Of a DNA stretch of 64,000 nucleotides, positions 24,354 through 35,089 are shown in pieces. Where the stretch lies: the NCBI GenBank assembly GCA_040357565.1, contig JBDODJ010000037.1; one strand, given 5' to 3'. The notes under the pieces were generated by a model, which worked only from the letters and a program-made list of their open reading frames with translations, was not told the DNA's origin and did no database searches. Position 1 is the stretch's first letter; each line of letters starts with the position of its first letter. The translations under genes and the position numbers were made by a program. This stretch comes from Cercozoa sp. M6MM. Its lineage: Eukaryota; Endomyxa: Ascetosporea.

Positions 24354-25218
24354 ATGAGTGGCAAGCCAGAAGCGATCAAAACGCCTGAAGAGGCACTGGA
24401 GGCGCTGTATTCTGCGCGTGCGGCAACGCAATTGTCGAAACTCAGCACCAAAACCCTGCTGATTGCGATACAGGTAAAATAACAAGAAACAACACCAAGA
24501 AACAAGAAAAATATACTATGTGCATGCAGTCGCTCGTCACGGAGAACATTGCCGCAGATGACGTGCCAGAGTGCCGACACTGCAAGCAACGCCTCCAACT
24601 GGCAGTGCGCAAACGCCACGGTGAGGAGGTCCTGGTCTGGTGTTGCCTAAAAAAGGCAGGCAACAACAATCGCACGCCCAAGTGCAAGAAAGAGGCGGTG
24701 CGACTCTCGACCACCAATGACGACGGCTTTCACACCGTGCTGTCTCACGGCAACGGCTCGATGAAGAATCAGTTGTTGGCGATGCACGAGTTGCTATGTA
24801 AGCGAGCAACGATCGAGTCCATGGCCGACACGGCGAATCAGGAGCACCGGTGGGCACAGTCACTGCGACGTCGTGTTTTCTGCTCACTCGCAGGCAGTGA
24901 GAGACTGCGCCAGAGCCGGTACAAGCTCGGTGAGCGTGTCTGCGGCACGGACGACGAGGAGGAGATCAAGAAACTGTGGACGTTGAAGGCCAAGGAGCTC
25001 GGGTTTGATGACTTTTTGGGCTTTGTCACCGAGATCGATGAGGTAGGTTATTTTATCCGTTGTATTGTGTAAGCTCGAAACAAAGTACCTGGGTTGTTCA
25101 GTTCTGTCTCGGCAAAAACAAGCTGTCTCGCAACCCCCATTGTCGGCCACAGCGAGATACCAGAGTGTGGGTATTCTCGATGACATTGTCCGCTCGCTTC
25201 TTTGAAAAGGTATTATAG
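24354..25218 (+). CDS. Truncated Merlin (IS1595/ISXO2-type) transposase-derived protein
   Basis: Three exons join in frame: 24354-24473, 24530-25042 and 25102-25218 (stop TAG). The middle exon has a zinc-ribbon-like array ('CRHCKQRLQ', 'VLVWCCLKK', 'PKCKK') followed by an S-x-x-F-type strand and a helical segment, as in the N-terminal half of ISXO2/Merlin transposases. The exon junction then gives 'EIDE' followed by Lys/Arg-rich residues and 'TRVWVFSM'. This resembles the E-I-D-E ... W-V-F-G start of the DDE catalytic core in that family. The frame stops about 40 residues later, so the second Asp and the Glu are missing and it cannot be an active transposase. The introns suggest either a domesticated gene or an old element. 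The 56-bp repeat array lies just behind it. Confidence 0.5.
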
Positions 25219-25230
25219 ACTAACTGAGCT

Positions 25231-25423
25231 CTGTCACACACAAGTGAGTGTTAATTATGCAGGACAACAACACCGAGACGCTAATTCTTACTTACAGTCA
25301 CACACAAGTGAGTGTTAATTCTGTCACACACAAGTGAGTGTTAATTATGCAGGACAACAACACCGAAACGCTAATTCTGTCACACACAAGTGAGTGTTAA
25401 TTATGCAGGACAACAACACCGAA
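25231..25423 (+). repeat. Tandem repeat, 56-bp period, with splice-like signals in each unit
   Basis: Three near-complete copies (25231-, 25321-, 25377-) and one short copy (about 25297-25320) share a core starting CTGTCACACACAAGTGAGTG. Each full copy carries GTGAGT followed 13 bases later by TGCAG, resembling a tiny intron, and ends with CTAATTCTG. Copies 3 and 4 are exactly 56 bp apart and almost identical, so the array is recent. It sits directly downstream of the truncated transposase gene. Confidence 0.85.
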
Positions 25424-25582
25424 TTCTTTTCTTAGGCTCCACGCGTAGCGTCAGTGTAAATCTTAGTATTCCCTAGGCTAGGTTTGCTACAGTAAACTTA
25501 AATTAAAGTTGGCGGAGCCGGGTCGGTCATTATCGTATTTCAGTTCCAACTTCGTACCGGTTTGCCGTGACTCGAGTGTCAG

Positions 25583-28500
25583 TCACAGAATCCTGCCGGT
25601 AAGTCGCCGCGTCGCAAGTAGCCACTGCGACAAATGTCTCGCTTCGACTGAAGTCGACGTTCTGGGTCCCGTCGCAGCATCGACGTGACTAGAACCCAAA
25701 TCACAATTTAGTAGAACTAGATCGTTGCTTGCCGATATAGATACCAAACTTCCACATGGGACGTCGTTTGTCCTGGTCAATCTGCTCCTGTGTGCGCTGC
25801 CACGAGTACGGCGGGTATGCGGGCAGGCCCAAATACTACACACGAAGGCGCAATGAAACTTGAAAACGAACAACTGCAGGATAGAGTCGGTATGGTAAGT
25901 TACAGTCAGTTGTCGCGATTTCTCGCGGCTCATAGGACTATCAACGAAGCGAAACGGATACTCTGCGCGCCGACTCAAGCAGTAGTTGCGCATTCTGCTC
26001 GCAATATAAAAGGAATATGGTAGGTCACTGCAAATACTGAAAAGTTATATTATAAATAATGCCGAAAACCCAGCTTGAGTACCTCCACAAGGTAATACCC
26101 AGCGACCAGTAGTCAGAAGCAGGACCAACGTCGTAGTTTTCCCACTGTTTTTTTTTATATAGAGGGATGACAAGCAGTGAGGAAATTCACTCTACTATAC
26201 CATATGACACACAAATTTACAGGAACCCAACGGCGCCAGTTGGTGTACGACAGCCATTTGATTCGCCATTGTTCGGGAGAAAAGTATTTCCTTGTACCAC
26301 CTAAGAGTGATATGATGCTTCAGTTAGGCCAGTTTTGATGTAATACCAAGTTAAATTTATCAATACCCGTTCGACCAAATCGCTGCCAGTACGACTCCGT
26401 AAACACAGCATTACTCAGATCGCCTACCCAATGTCACCAAACGAAGTAGCTAGATTTGCGGATTCGGTTTCAACGTGCTTGATGAATTTCATGATACCCA
26501 GCATGATTCTACCACCGGTACTGACGAACACGTTCGCTGCTTTGACGTCGCGGTGTACAATCCCGAGTGAATGGAGCGCATTCAAAGCGGCGACGAGACG
26601 AGCTGACAGCCAGCGAAACAGTCGAGTCTCTCGACTGTAATGTAAACAAGTATTTCTACCAATGTAACACAAGCAATTTCGTGATCAGAATTCTTAATCG
26701 TACCTAGTCGCATTAAACATGAGAGCCATCGATTCTGGGTATGGCAAGACGTCAACTTCCTCTGTGCATCAAGTTTCGGATTGTACTGTCAACTACACAC
26801 TTGCTACCATTGCGCTCCAGTTTTTCAATGCGGAGTTCACCAACGTCGCCATTGTACCTGCGTTTTACCGTTTCGATAGTAAGATTGTCAGAAGACCATG
26901 CGATATCCGTACCAGGAGCAGAAAGAGCGTCGTTGATCCCACAGTGAACCGAGCTCACCAAGTTCGAAACCTAAAACAAAAGGGTATATCTGTCATGTGT
27001 CAATGCTCGAGGTATGTAATTGCCGACAAGCTACTGCCTGTACCTATTATCGCGAACTCACGCGCTTCTGCTGCTTCGGTTGCGAACCCTCGACGTCGCC
27101 TGTAAATTATAATCACACGATAATTACCCACCTCTCTTGAATTACACGAGCGACGAAGGGCGCTCAGTACCACCAGGCAGAGTTACGCGTGCGCGCGTCA
27201 TCCGACAGAGAAACGAACGCGTCGTTCATATTTTTCGTGCTACCATGCGACAGTTCTCTTCTGCACATTATGTGTTCGAAAGAGTATACAACTAAAAATA
27301 ACATCGAACAGAACATCTTACAACCAAAATTCAGAGTCCGAATCCATATCAAACGAGTCTCCTATGTGATTTAACTGGTGGGTCAAAAAAAAAAAGTACA
27401 CGAGTTTGCAATCAGTTTACCTTCCCCGGCAGCATCTATTCGTGCACCGAGCCACAATGCATCTTCCGGAGACACCTAAATTTAGACATATTCGTGAAAA
27501 TTGAAACTGCACAATGTCAACGTGATGTAGCTTTATAACGACAATTTGTTACCACTGAAGCAAACAGAGGTCGCACAAACATCTCTGCTAGCTCTGTCTT
27601 TCCTGCTACACTCGTTTTAATATAATTGGTCATTCAAGGTAAAGTACCTTGTTTTATCAACTTGTCTCGCACGTAGCGCGCAATGCTTGTTTCGTGTCGC
27701 ATGGCGCGTCGATCCCAACTGTCGCGCACTACCTCAACCTGTAAAATGCCAGCCCCCCGTTAAGACACGACTCGGAGGCAATCGTCTACAATATGGGATA
27801 AATTTACCTTGACTGCGATCACGCTTTTGGTGGGTAAATGCTCTGCGGCAAAAACGCGACCGATGGCACCGCTGCCAAGCTCGTACAGCGGCTTCAGCTG
27901 ATGGATCGTCACTAACTCTTGACATACCTTCGTCTTGTAGTTGTTCTATATCCCGCACACAAACGTGTCTCATGTTTAATGTAGAAGGCTGGTATCATAC
28001 GTAGGCAGGGTCGAGCGTTACGTAGTCACACATGTCATTAAACAATGCTGTGTGATGCACGGGGAGCCACTTTGTCCGCAGAGCTAGCACAAGACACGCA
28101 GCTGTTAAGGGGTTCAGTACAACGAACAAACTAAATTTACCTCCGATGCCCGCTCTTAAGATTAAAGCCATTGAGATCACAACGAGCTACAGGTGAGTTG
28201 ATGATGCAATGCAAAACAAGTGATGGATAAGGTTAGGGGTATCGTACCAACCAAACGACATCAACATAGTAGAGTGGAGGGGAAAGCTGTTTCTTGTCGG
28301 CAGTTTTAGGGCCCTTTGTGGTGTCACTGTCACCACTATTGTTGCTTTCTGCAATAATCCGAAGCTACAAGATATTCACAAAACAAATAAGAAAAGGAAC
28401 GTACTTCGTCGACGCATGTTTTGATCCTTTAGCAGTCGGGCTGTCTCCCAATTACTGGGTCCATCGCTTTCATCTTGTCGCACCTTTCGTTTCGCGCGTC

Positions 28501-28648
28501 CAATAACTGCCCGCATTGCCTTGTACCGATTCATGCTGGCGTGATACGCCCATTTGTACAACCGTCGAGTCGGACACACCGTTGCTTCCTTGACGACATC
28601 AAACAGCGCGATCACCAACCTTCGTGCTCGGCAGCGAATTTGTCTCAT
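25583..28648 (-). CDS. Membrane-anchored protein kinase
   Basis: The first exon (28648 to about 28405) gives a basic N-terminus ('MRQIRCRARRLVIALFDVVK'). The next two exons code hydrophobic runs ('YYVDVVW', 'LVVISMALILRAGIG', 'SLFVVLNPLTAACLVLAL'), probably two membrane helices. The kinase domain follows: Gly loop and VAIK equivalent at about 27900-27807 ('LYELGSGAIGRVFAAEH', 'VIAVK'); helix C with a Glu ('RRAMRHETSIARYV', about 27690); a hinge-like 'FELGELGSLWDQ' (about 26970); the catalytic loop 'IVHRDVKAANVF' (about 26550); 'GTRKYFSPEQ' (about 26280), which replaces APE with SPE; 'ASDYWSLGITLW' (about 26110); and a C-lobe ending near 25583. The spliced DFG region reads 'LATSFGDIG', so the DFG Asp appears to be Ser. 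That rests on one intron choice. Several middle exons are only approximate. Substrate and pathway cannot be told. Confidence 0.6.
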
Positions 28649-29026
28649 TTCCTCCGATAGAAGTGGCGAACGTCCTGCACTAACTATTAGAACACAAAGA
28701 GACGATTGGGTTTAAAAACCCCGTACGGGTTAACTCGGGTTTTGAACTTGCATTTTTCTTGAGGAAATACCAAACCTAAAAAGGAAGAATACTCAAAAAA
28801 AAAAACCTAAAAAAGAATACGTTTTTTGTTTACAGCACGGTGCAGCACAATCATTGCACTGGTGTGCAGACGCGTGCGCGTAGTTGCTAGTTCCCATTAG
28901 TCCGCTTCGAATCTCTATCGAGTGACATATGCGACGGTGCGCCTGCGATTTTGTCATGTGTGTCCGACTGTTGTTGTGATACTGTATGATGTCCTCTCAG
29001 CGCGCTTTCGACCTACTCAGGCGACG
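28649..29026. promoter_or_regulatory. Intergenic region between divergent genes
   Basis: AT-rich, with runs of A at about 28796-28804. It lies between the kinase start (-) and the ANTH adaptor start (+). An upstream ATG-ATG at 28986 is in a frame that does not splice onto the ANTH exon, so it is treated as leader. No gene seen. Confidence 0.35.
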
Positions 29027-31088
29027 ATGCTGTAAGCTGAAGATGCGTTCTTGTGTTTTTGTCTAAGCTTCCAGCTGCGCTCAGGAGCGTGCTTTGCGGA
29101 AAGCCACGTTTGCAGATGATGATGTGCCCAAGGTATCACACCTGACCCGTGGGGTACTGCGCCTGCTAAGTTAGAATGTTTCGTCTGCAGGAAAAGCACG
29201 TGCAATTACTGATCAGTTTGGTCAACTCACACGGCTCCACCGTACTTTCTGCACTGCACTGGCAGCCACTTTTTTGCACCTTGTGTGTGTGTACGCTATG
29301 CGCACAGAAACTGGCAGAGCTGCTGGCGCGGAGACTACGCGCGCAGCAGCGCTGGGAGCCTGTGCTGAAGACGCTTGTTGTGCTGGTCCGTCGCTGTTTA
29401 GACTCTATTGTTTCTGTGTGCCTGTATGTGTCTGTGTGCCTGTATGTGTCTGTGTGCCTNNNNNNNNNNTGTCTGTGTGCCTGTATGTGTCTGTGTGCCT
29501 GTATGTGTCTGTGTGCTTGTATGTGTCTGTGCTTGTATGTGTCTGTGTGTCTGTGTGTCTGTGTATGCAGCACCGCTTAATGCGCGAGGCAAACGCCGGC
29601 CCTGCGCAGCGGTTGGCGCAGCGCCTTCTCTCGCAACATGCGCACGTTTTCGACCTAGCGTCGTTTTTGGACAAGAAAGACACGTACCCTGTTTATACAG
29701 CTACGCCAGCTGCGTCTGTGTCTTGTATCTGTGTCTACCGTATACATCCATCGCAGAATGGCCTGGGGTCAGTCAACCTTCATTCGACTTTATGGCTCCT
29801 ATTTGGTACGATTTTTACAGGGACACACACACACACACACACCCACGTGCACATATGTGTGCAGCACGAGAAGACGCTGAGTGTCGCGACGCTCGGTTAC
29901 GATGTGCCAGAGCGACTGTACGAACCTCTCTGTGTATCTCTGCAATGTGTCGGGAAGTGGGGTATGCATGCAGGAAGAGATCACGTGCGGCGACGCTGCG
30001 CGAGTGGCAAACGGTACCACTCTGCTCTGTCTCTGTCTTGGTGTGTGCTGATGAAACTGAGTTCTCCATATGCGCGCAGACCAACAGTCACGCGTTGAGT
30101 GAGATGGCCCCGCTGCTGCTTGCGCAACTCAATGCGATCGTACTCTTTCAACAACCTTTGACCGTCTATTCGTCGTGTAGCGTACCTTGCCCTTGTTCAG
30201 GTGAAGTGCGAAATGTACCAACAAGAGGGCCGCGTGGCGTCTGCTGTCTCCGCCATGCTGCTGATGCTGAAGGATGCAATGCCTCTGTTTGCTGCTGTTT
30301 CGACCCTGTCCCTTAATGGTACTTCATTCTCTGCACGCGTACCTGTCTATCTGTATCTGTCCATTTCGTCTAATGAGTGTGTTATTGTGCAGTGCTGCAG
30401 TCGTATAAACGCATGCGTGCGTCGCAGCTGCGCGCGTCGCTGCCGCTGTGCACGTCGTTCGCCGCACTCGTCGCCGCCTTCCGCGAGTGGGCGTCGGTGT
30501 GACTGCCTATGTTCTCACGTTCCTCTATTCTGCGTGTTGATGCTGTGCTTTGTGTGGGTAGCAACTCATTCGAACGGGCATTGTGCGGCAAGACATGCTG
30601 CCGGTATTCCTTCGCGTCTCTGCGCGCGCGTGCGCGCGTGTGTGTGTGTGTGTGTGTGTGTCGAAAGTTACCACTATTGCGTTGGTCTTTGCTCTGCTTA
30701 GGAGTTCTGCGCGCTGCCAGAGAGCACGTTGGAGCAAATGCAGGCTCATTTGGACGACCTTGAACGCGGCGATCATCACGACAGTGACCGCAGTGATCAC
30801 GACGATGATCATTGCGACGACCGGTACTGTGATCACTTCGACGATCAGAATGAATCGTTGCGTGACGTTCTCGGTGCCGACGTGCACGTCGACGTTCATG
30901 CTGTACATTTTCTCTGTCTTCAAGCTGTGTGCTGTCGCACGGGCTGCGCTGGACAGGACTCGGATGATGACTTTGACCCACGCGCGATCAGCACCAGCAA
31001 CAACACTGCCACTGGTACCAGTAGCACCTTGAACCAACACAAGGACGTCACGGTGGACGACTTTTTCGACGACTTTCTGTCGTCCTAG
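29027..31088 (+). CDS. ANTH-domain clathrin adaptor, AP180/CALM-like
   Basis: AP180/CALM proteins bind PtdIns(4,5)P2, clathrin and AP-2 at the plasma membrane. The ANTH fold is clear across exons: 'ALRKATFADDDVPKEKHV' (exon from 29075), 'KLAELLARRLRAQQRW' and 'VLKTLVVL' (to 29385), then after a TG-rich intron with an N gap 'HRLMREAN' (from 29571), 'WGQSTFIRLYGSYL' (about 29761-29803), 'EMAPLLLAQLNAI' (about 30100) and 'VLQSYKRMRASQL' (about 30395). These match KAT..DD.PPKEKHV, LKTLIVIHRLLREG and FIR.Y..YL of the family. The lipid-binding Lys residues of the first motif are largely kept. The tail (30700-31088) is His/Asp-rich and ends in 'DDFFDDFLSS', containing an F-x-D-x-F motif that binds the AP-2 alpha appendage in known adaptors. 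The start is inferred from phase: ATG at 29027 gives only five coding bases in exon 1. Confidence 0.8.
29409..29568. repeat. Compound TG / TGTCTGTGTGCCTGTATG minisatellite with 10-N gap
   Basis: Units of TGTGCCTGTATGTGTC are repeated on both sides of N 29460-29469, then degrade into (TG)n. It forms most of an intron (29386-29570) of the ANTH adaptor gene. Confidence 0.85.
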
Positions 31089-31416
31089 GCTGCCAGCCAT
31101 CGCCGGCGCATTCATTCGATTTTCTTGTACAAATTGTACGGTAGCGTAGGTCGGGTTACGATACTTGACGCGAGCTCCTCACAGCGTTGTATAATTTGTA
31201 TCGCACGCGTAGCGTAGTCGAGTACACAAGACAACACTACTTAGTCGGTTTCTTAGAACTCACAGCAAGTCAGGCAGAAATGCAGTATCAATCCAACCTC
31301 GCGTTTTTGCAAGGGGAGCAGATGACAGGTTTCCGCGCGGATCCAGTTCGAGTTTAGACGTGCTGCAACAGCTTCGCTAGCATCTGACAGAGGAGCCCAA
31401 GCTACCGTCACAGCCG
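31089..31416. other. Intergenic region, same-strand genes
   Basis: It lies between the stop of the ANTH gene and the start of the universal stress protein gene, both on the plus strand. Short direct similarity GTAGCGTAG occurs at about 31141 and 31208. I see no further gene. Confidence 0.3.
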
Positions 31417-32304
31417 ATGACTGATCCCGAACAGAAGTCCCAGAGCGCTTCAGACGAGCTTGTTGCAGAGAAACAGCCGTCTGCATCTGACACGGAAAAA
31501 GTTGAAGCACAACAAGAAGAAAGCGCCAGTGCTGAGACGAGCGAATTTGAAGTTCTCGTGACCAACGTGCCTAAAACGATACTTATCGCCATCGATGATA
31601 ACGATCCCAGCGAAAAAGCGCTCGCGTTTGCGTGCAAGCACTTTTTGCAGCCTCCTGATCGGGTTATCCTTATGACCGTGCGACCAGAGCCACCGGTACA
31701 AACGTTGTAAACCTGCAGATTCAGGCAACTACTAATCGAAGCACAGGTCTGGGTCACCCGCGCCACGAAGGACGAGTTTGTGCGTCACTTCTCAACGCTC
31801 GTTAACCTTCTTGAGAAGCACCGCGGAAGGATTTTCATGGACGTAAATTGTTTTAACACAAAATCCACCGAGTTTGGACTACAACAGCTGAGTGTTGTGT
31901 AGCACAACATCGACTGTGAGACGCACATTGGCATAGGTGATGCACGTGACGAAATTGTTGAGTATGCAAAGGAGCAAAAGGTGGATGTAATTGTGCTTGG
32001 TTCGTCAAGCAAGGTAATATTACAGTAAATGAACTGCGACTTGGGCATTTGTTTGAGGCAGAGGTTGCTGTGGGTTTAGTCACGCCTGAATTTGGGAAGC
32101 GTCTCTCAGCATGTTGTCGTAAGTTCTTGGATGTGTAAATATAAATTTGCTACCGCGGCGTACGAACAGGCCAACGCGCATTGTGCTGTGACTGTTGTTC
32201 GCGGCGAACCAAAGGCCGGCCCCCTTCGTCGCTTAAGCAGAAGACTTTCATTTTCTCGGCGAAGTCGGACGGGCGAAATCGATACACCGACGACTTCCCC
32301 GTGA
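31417..32304 (+). CDS. Universal stress protein (UspA fold) with basic C-terminal tail
   Basis: Five exons join in frame (31417-31695, 31747-31842, 31903-32013, 32080-32118, 32170-32304) for 219 residues. After a Glu/Ser-rich head of about 50 residues, the Usp fold begins with 'KTILIAIDDNDPSEKALAFA'. It continues with 'GDARDEIVEYA', 'VDVIVLGSSSK' and 'LNLGSVSQHVV', and ends with 'CAVTVVRGE'. The ATP-binding G-x2-G-x9-G-[ST] of ATP-type Usps is only partly kept: 'GSSSKSRLNLGSVS' retains the first G and the final GSVS. The tail 'RRLSRRLSFSRRSRTGE' is unusual: it holds two to three R-R-x-S sites of the kind used by basophilic kinases. Cytosolic stress or nucleotide-sensing role inferred. Confidence 0.8.
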
Positions 32305-32998
32305 TAATGCGTTCGCGTGTTTCGTTTTCCTCGGCGATCCCTTGGCATGTGCATGACTTCGCTCGCGATAGGAACTTCAAGAGGAGCATGCAAGTCAATG
32401 GGCGGAAAATGCGACCGTGGCGAAACGTAAACTGCACGCACGGCAACGAGATCTAAAAAAACAAAGGAAAAAGGGGTTTTTACAGTCGTGCGGTGGTCTC
32501 TTTCGTGTAATTTGTAGTGCATGTAGTGACAGTGAGAAAGATAGTAATAGTTGGATCCCTCACTGTACTATCGACAGATAGCGTCAGACTTTAGTCAATA
32601 GTGTGCGGCTGTAGTCAGAAATACCGCGCACTATCCCCATCCGATTTGCTCCCCCCCCCCCCGCGCTCTCCTGGTATAGCCCGTGGGCCATCTCGGGCGG
32701 GCTCGGAGACTATACCCGTATAGTTCACCAGCACGTCAAAGGGTGGGGCACAAAACGGATGGGGATAGCACAGGGACTAGATTTTATCCCGATTAAATGC
32801 TGGCACTATCCGGCTAAATGCTGGATATAGGATTTGAAGGGGTCACAAGCAACTTTTGGTATGAAGTTGATGGAAAACGATACTAATAGGATGAGTGCGG
32901 ATGGAGTCAGTCAGAATATCGAAGCCCCGGGGAGTGACGTGATGTGTTTGGTACCGTTACTTGTTTTGTCGTCTACACACTGTAGCACAATATGTTGC
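32305..32998. other. Gene-free stretch containing a small inverted-repeat element
   Basis: It lies between the stop of the stress protein gene (+) and the stop of an unrecognised gene (-), so the flanking genes converge. It contains the inverted-repeat element at 32631-32768, a poly-C run at 32650-32662, and two copies of TAAATGCTGG (about 32795 and 32815). I see no gene. Confidence 0.5.
32631..32768. mobile_element. MITE-like element with terminal inverted repeats
   Basis: The left end CTATCCCCATCCG (32631-32643) is repeated in perfect inverted form at the right end, CGGATGGGGATAG (32756-32768). The match continues imperfectly inward (ATTTGCTCCCCC against TTTTGTGCCCCACCC). The 138-bp interior codes nothing and holds a CTATACCCGTATAG palindrome near 32710. 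I see no convincing target-site duplication; GCA/CA flank both ends. The size and ends fit a non-autonomous DNA transposon. Confidence 0.6.
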
Positions 32999-33783
32999 CT
33001 ATTGACTAAAGTCATAGTCAGGTGCATCGTCGTCCATCGCCCCTGGCATATTGAATGCCATATCGTCCTGCGCGTCCTGTTTCTGAATGGCCATCGATGC
33101 GACATGTTCACCTGCGGAGTTGATAGAAGTGGTACTGAAGCAGGAGGCATGCGCAGAACAGCACCGGCGCGCGTGCAAGCGCTGGCCAACAGTTGGTTCT
33201 CAAGCCGATGCGCAGCCTTGTCCGCCTGCGCACAAAGAACGGACATGTTCCCGGCAGATTGCAGTGAGATAAATAAAAAGGTACCATGTCGATGGCGACT
33301 TCAAATGCGTTGCTCCGTGTGTTCTTTTGTTGCGACAGCAGGACCTTGGAATGCGAGTCCACGCGACCCGTCAACGAACCCTCAATGATCATCTAAACAA
33401 CAGTGACAAAATGTCGTCGACACCGACACAAATACAGGAAAAATACATTCACAAGCTCGTGCTCCAAACTGGTCACCGTCGTGCCTGATGAATGGTCGCA
33501 TACCAACAATAAAAAGGAGACATGTCATAAGACTTAGGAGCATGGCAAAATACTGAACGCTGCTGCCATTTTCGTGATCGATGCCGCTGCGTACGGTTCG
33601 CAGTACCTGCAGACATAAATGTACACCACACACGCATTTGTAACATTGGTCTACGACAAAAAGTACGTTCGAACGGCTGCAGCCCGCGCTTTCTTTTGTA
33701 AGTCCACCACCAAAGTGAACTAAAAGTACACATACATAGCATTGTCGGATCCATGTATACAGACACATCGACACATCACATCG

Positions 33784-33815
<32 letters not shown>

Positions 33816-34036
33816 ACACACACACGATAGGAGCAGTACCAAGAATGGGTGTAGCTTGCATTCTGCGAACAGAACACAGACACATACATACAAACGCACA
33901 TGCAGATTCAGGCACGGATGCACCTTCGACCGTGAGAGTAATCAGCGAGAGGAACTCGGTGAAGCGACTCGACAGAAAGGCATGCAGTGCGCGCACCGAT
34001 GCGTTCACGTTGTGCTCAGACTGCAGACGAACATAC

Positions 34037-34086
<50 letters not shown>

Positions 34087-34096
34087 NNNNNNNNNN

Positions 34097-34144
<48 letters not shown>

Positions 34145-34362
34145 ATACATAGAATCAACAGAAAAGGCACAATGAGAGGCGACAAGTGCTTATTGTCCAG
34201 AAGACGAGTCTTAAGTTCGTTCCGCGGCAGGCGTGCCAGAGCAAGGAGGCACACAATATCCTGAGTACACCGTTAACCAATATACTCCGTCATTATACAC
34301 GAGAAACACACATACAAGAGAGAAACATACCACCAAGGCAGAAGGGAACAGGATGCGCGACT

Positions 34363-34438
<76 letters not shown>

Positions 34439-34768
34439 GGCACTTGTCACCCCAACGCAAATCTGGGATGCGATACCACAGGCGACTCGGCGTACTCCGG
34501 CGATAGCAGTACAAAGTAGTCAACGGCATTCTGCATAGACGTATTCAAAATAGACGTATTCAAAATAGTAGGGTTGTCTGAGTGACAGGATGTACCAGGA
34601 GCTTCTTGTTTCGTAGTTCTTGCAGCGCCAATGTTGCCTGTGCATAATCGCATCACTGCGTAAAACGTACATATACACATGGGTATGTACCAAAGCACCG
34701 CAGACGTAGCGGTTGGCCGCGGGTCGGCGACGCTTGGAGAACACTCGTCGCGGCGTGTCCGCGTACAT
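32999..34768 (-). CDS. Uncharacterised multi-exon helical protein
   Basis: I do not recognise this gene. It starts at ATG 34768 ('MYADTPRRVFSKRRRPAA', a basic head). Exons follow reading 'ATLALQELRNKKLL'+'NAVDYFVLLSPEYAE', 'DIVCLLALARLPRNELKTRL', 'VNASVRALHAFLSSRFTEFL', 'VVDLQKKARAAAVRTYFL'+'VLRTVRSGIDHENG', 'NAFEVAIDMADKAAHRLEN' and a last exon 'QDAQDDMAFNMPGAMDDDA' ending in TAG at 32999-33001. The make-up is mostly amphipathic helix with an acidic, Met/Asp-rich C-terminus, which could be ARM/HEAT-like. Three introns carry long (CA)n on the plus strand, one with an N gap. Two or three middle junctions are uncertain. Confidence 0.5.
33785..34143. repeat. (CA)n runs in introns of the 32999-34768 gene, one with a 10-N gap
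   Basis: CA runs at about 33785-33826 and 34039-34143 (N at 34087-34096). A third pure run lies just beyond, at about 34363-34437. All lie between coding exons of the minus-strand gene. Confidence 0.85.
34363..34437. repeat. (CA)n microsatellite, about 75 bp
   Basis: Uninterrupted CA on the plus strand inside an intron of the minus-strand helical protein gene. Confidence 0.9.
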
Positions 34769-35037
34769 ACTGTAGTGCACACACAGGGAAGTCGCAAGTA
34801 CACATGTACCGCTAGCTGTGGTGCACTCAAACGAAAGTACGAGTCTTCTTTTAGGGTGCGGTTCGCCCAGTTGCGCGCGGCTCTGTCGTTCGCACTCGTT
34901 GGTACTTAATACGCATCCAAACAAACGCAGGTGGGACAAAGTGTACGTGAAGTCATTGGCACACAAAGCAAGCACAATGCCGCGTTCGCACACCGAAAGA
35001 ATCGTCTGCCTGGCCTTCTGTGCACAGAAAGCATGTG

Positions 35038-35089
<52 letters not shown>

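Noticed and set aside
25790..26023. Plus-strand ORF with a SNARE-like stretch ('KLENEQLQDRVGM')
   Set aside because: It overlaps minus-strand kinase C-lobe exons that splice and read well; the SNARE match does not continue into the next segment.
28986..29026. Upstream ATG-ATG as the ANTH start
   Set aside because: Its frame does not join to the ANTH exon; ATG 29027 does.
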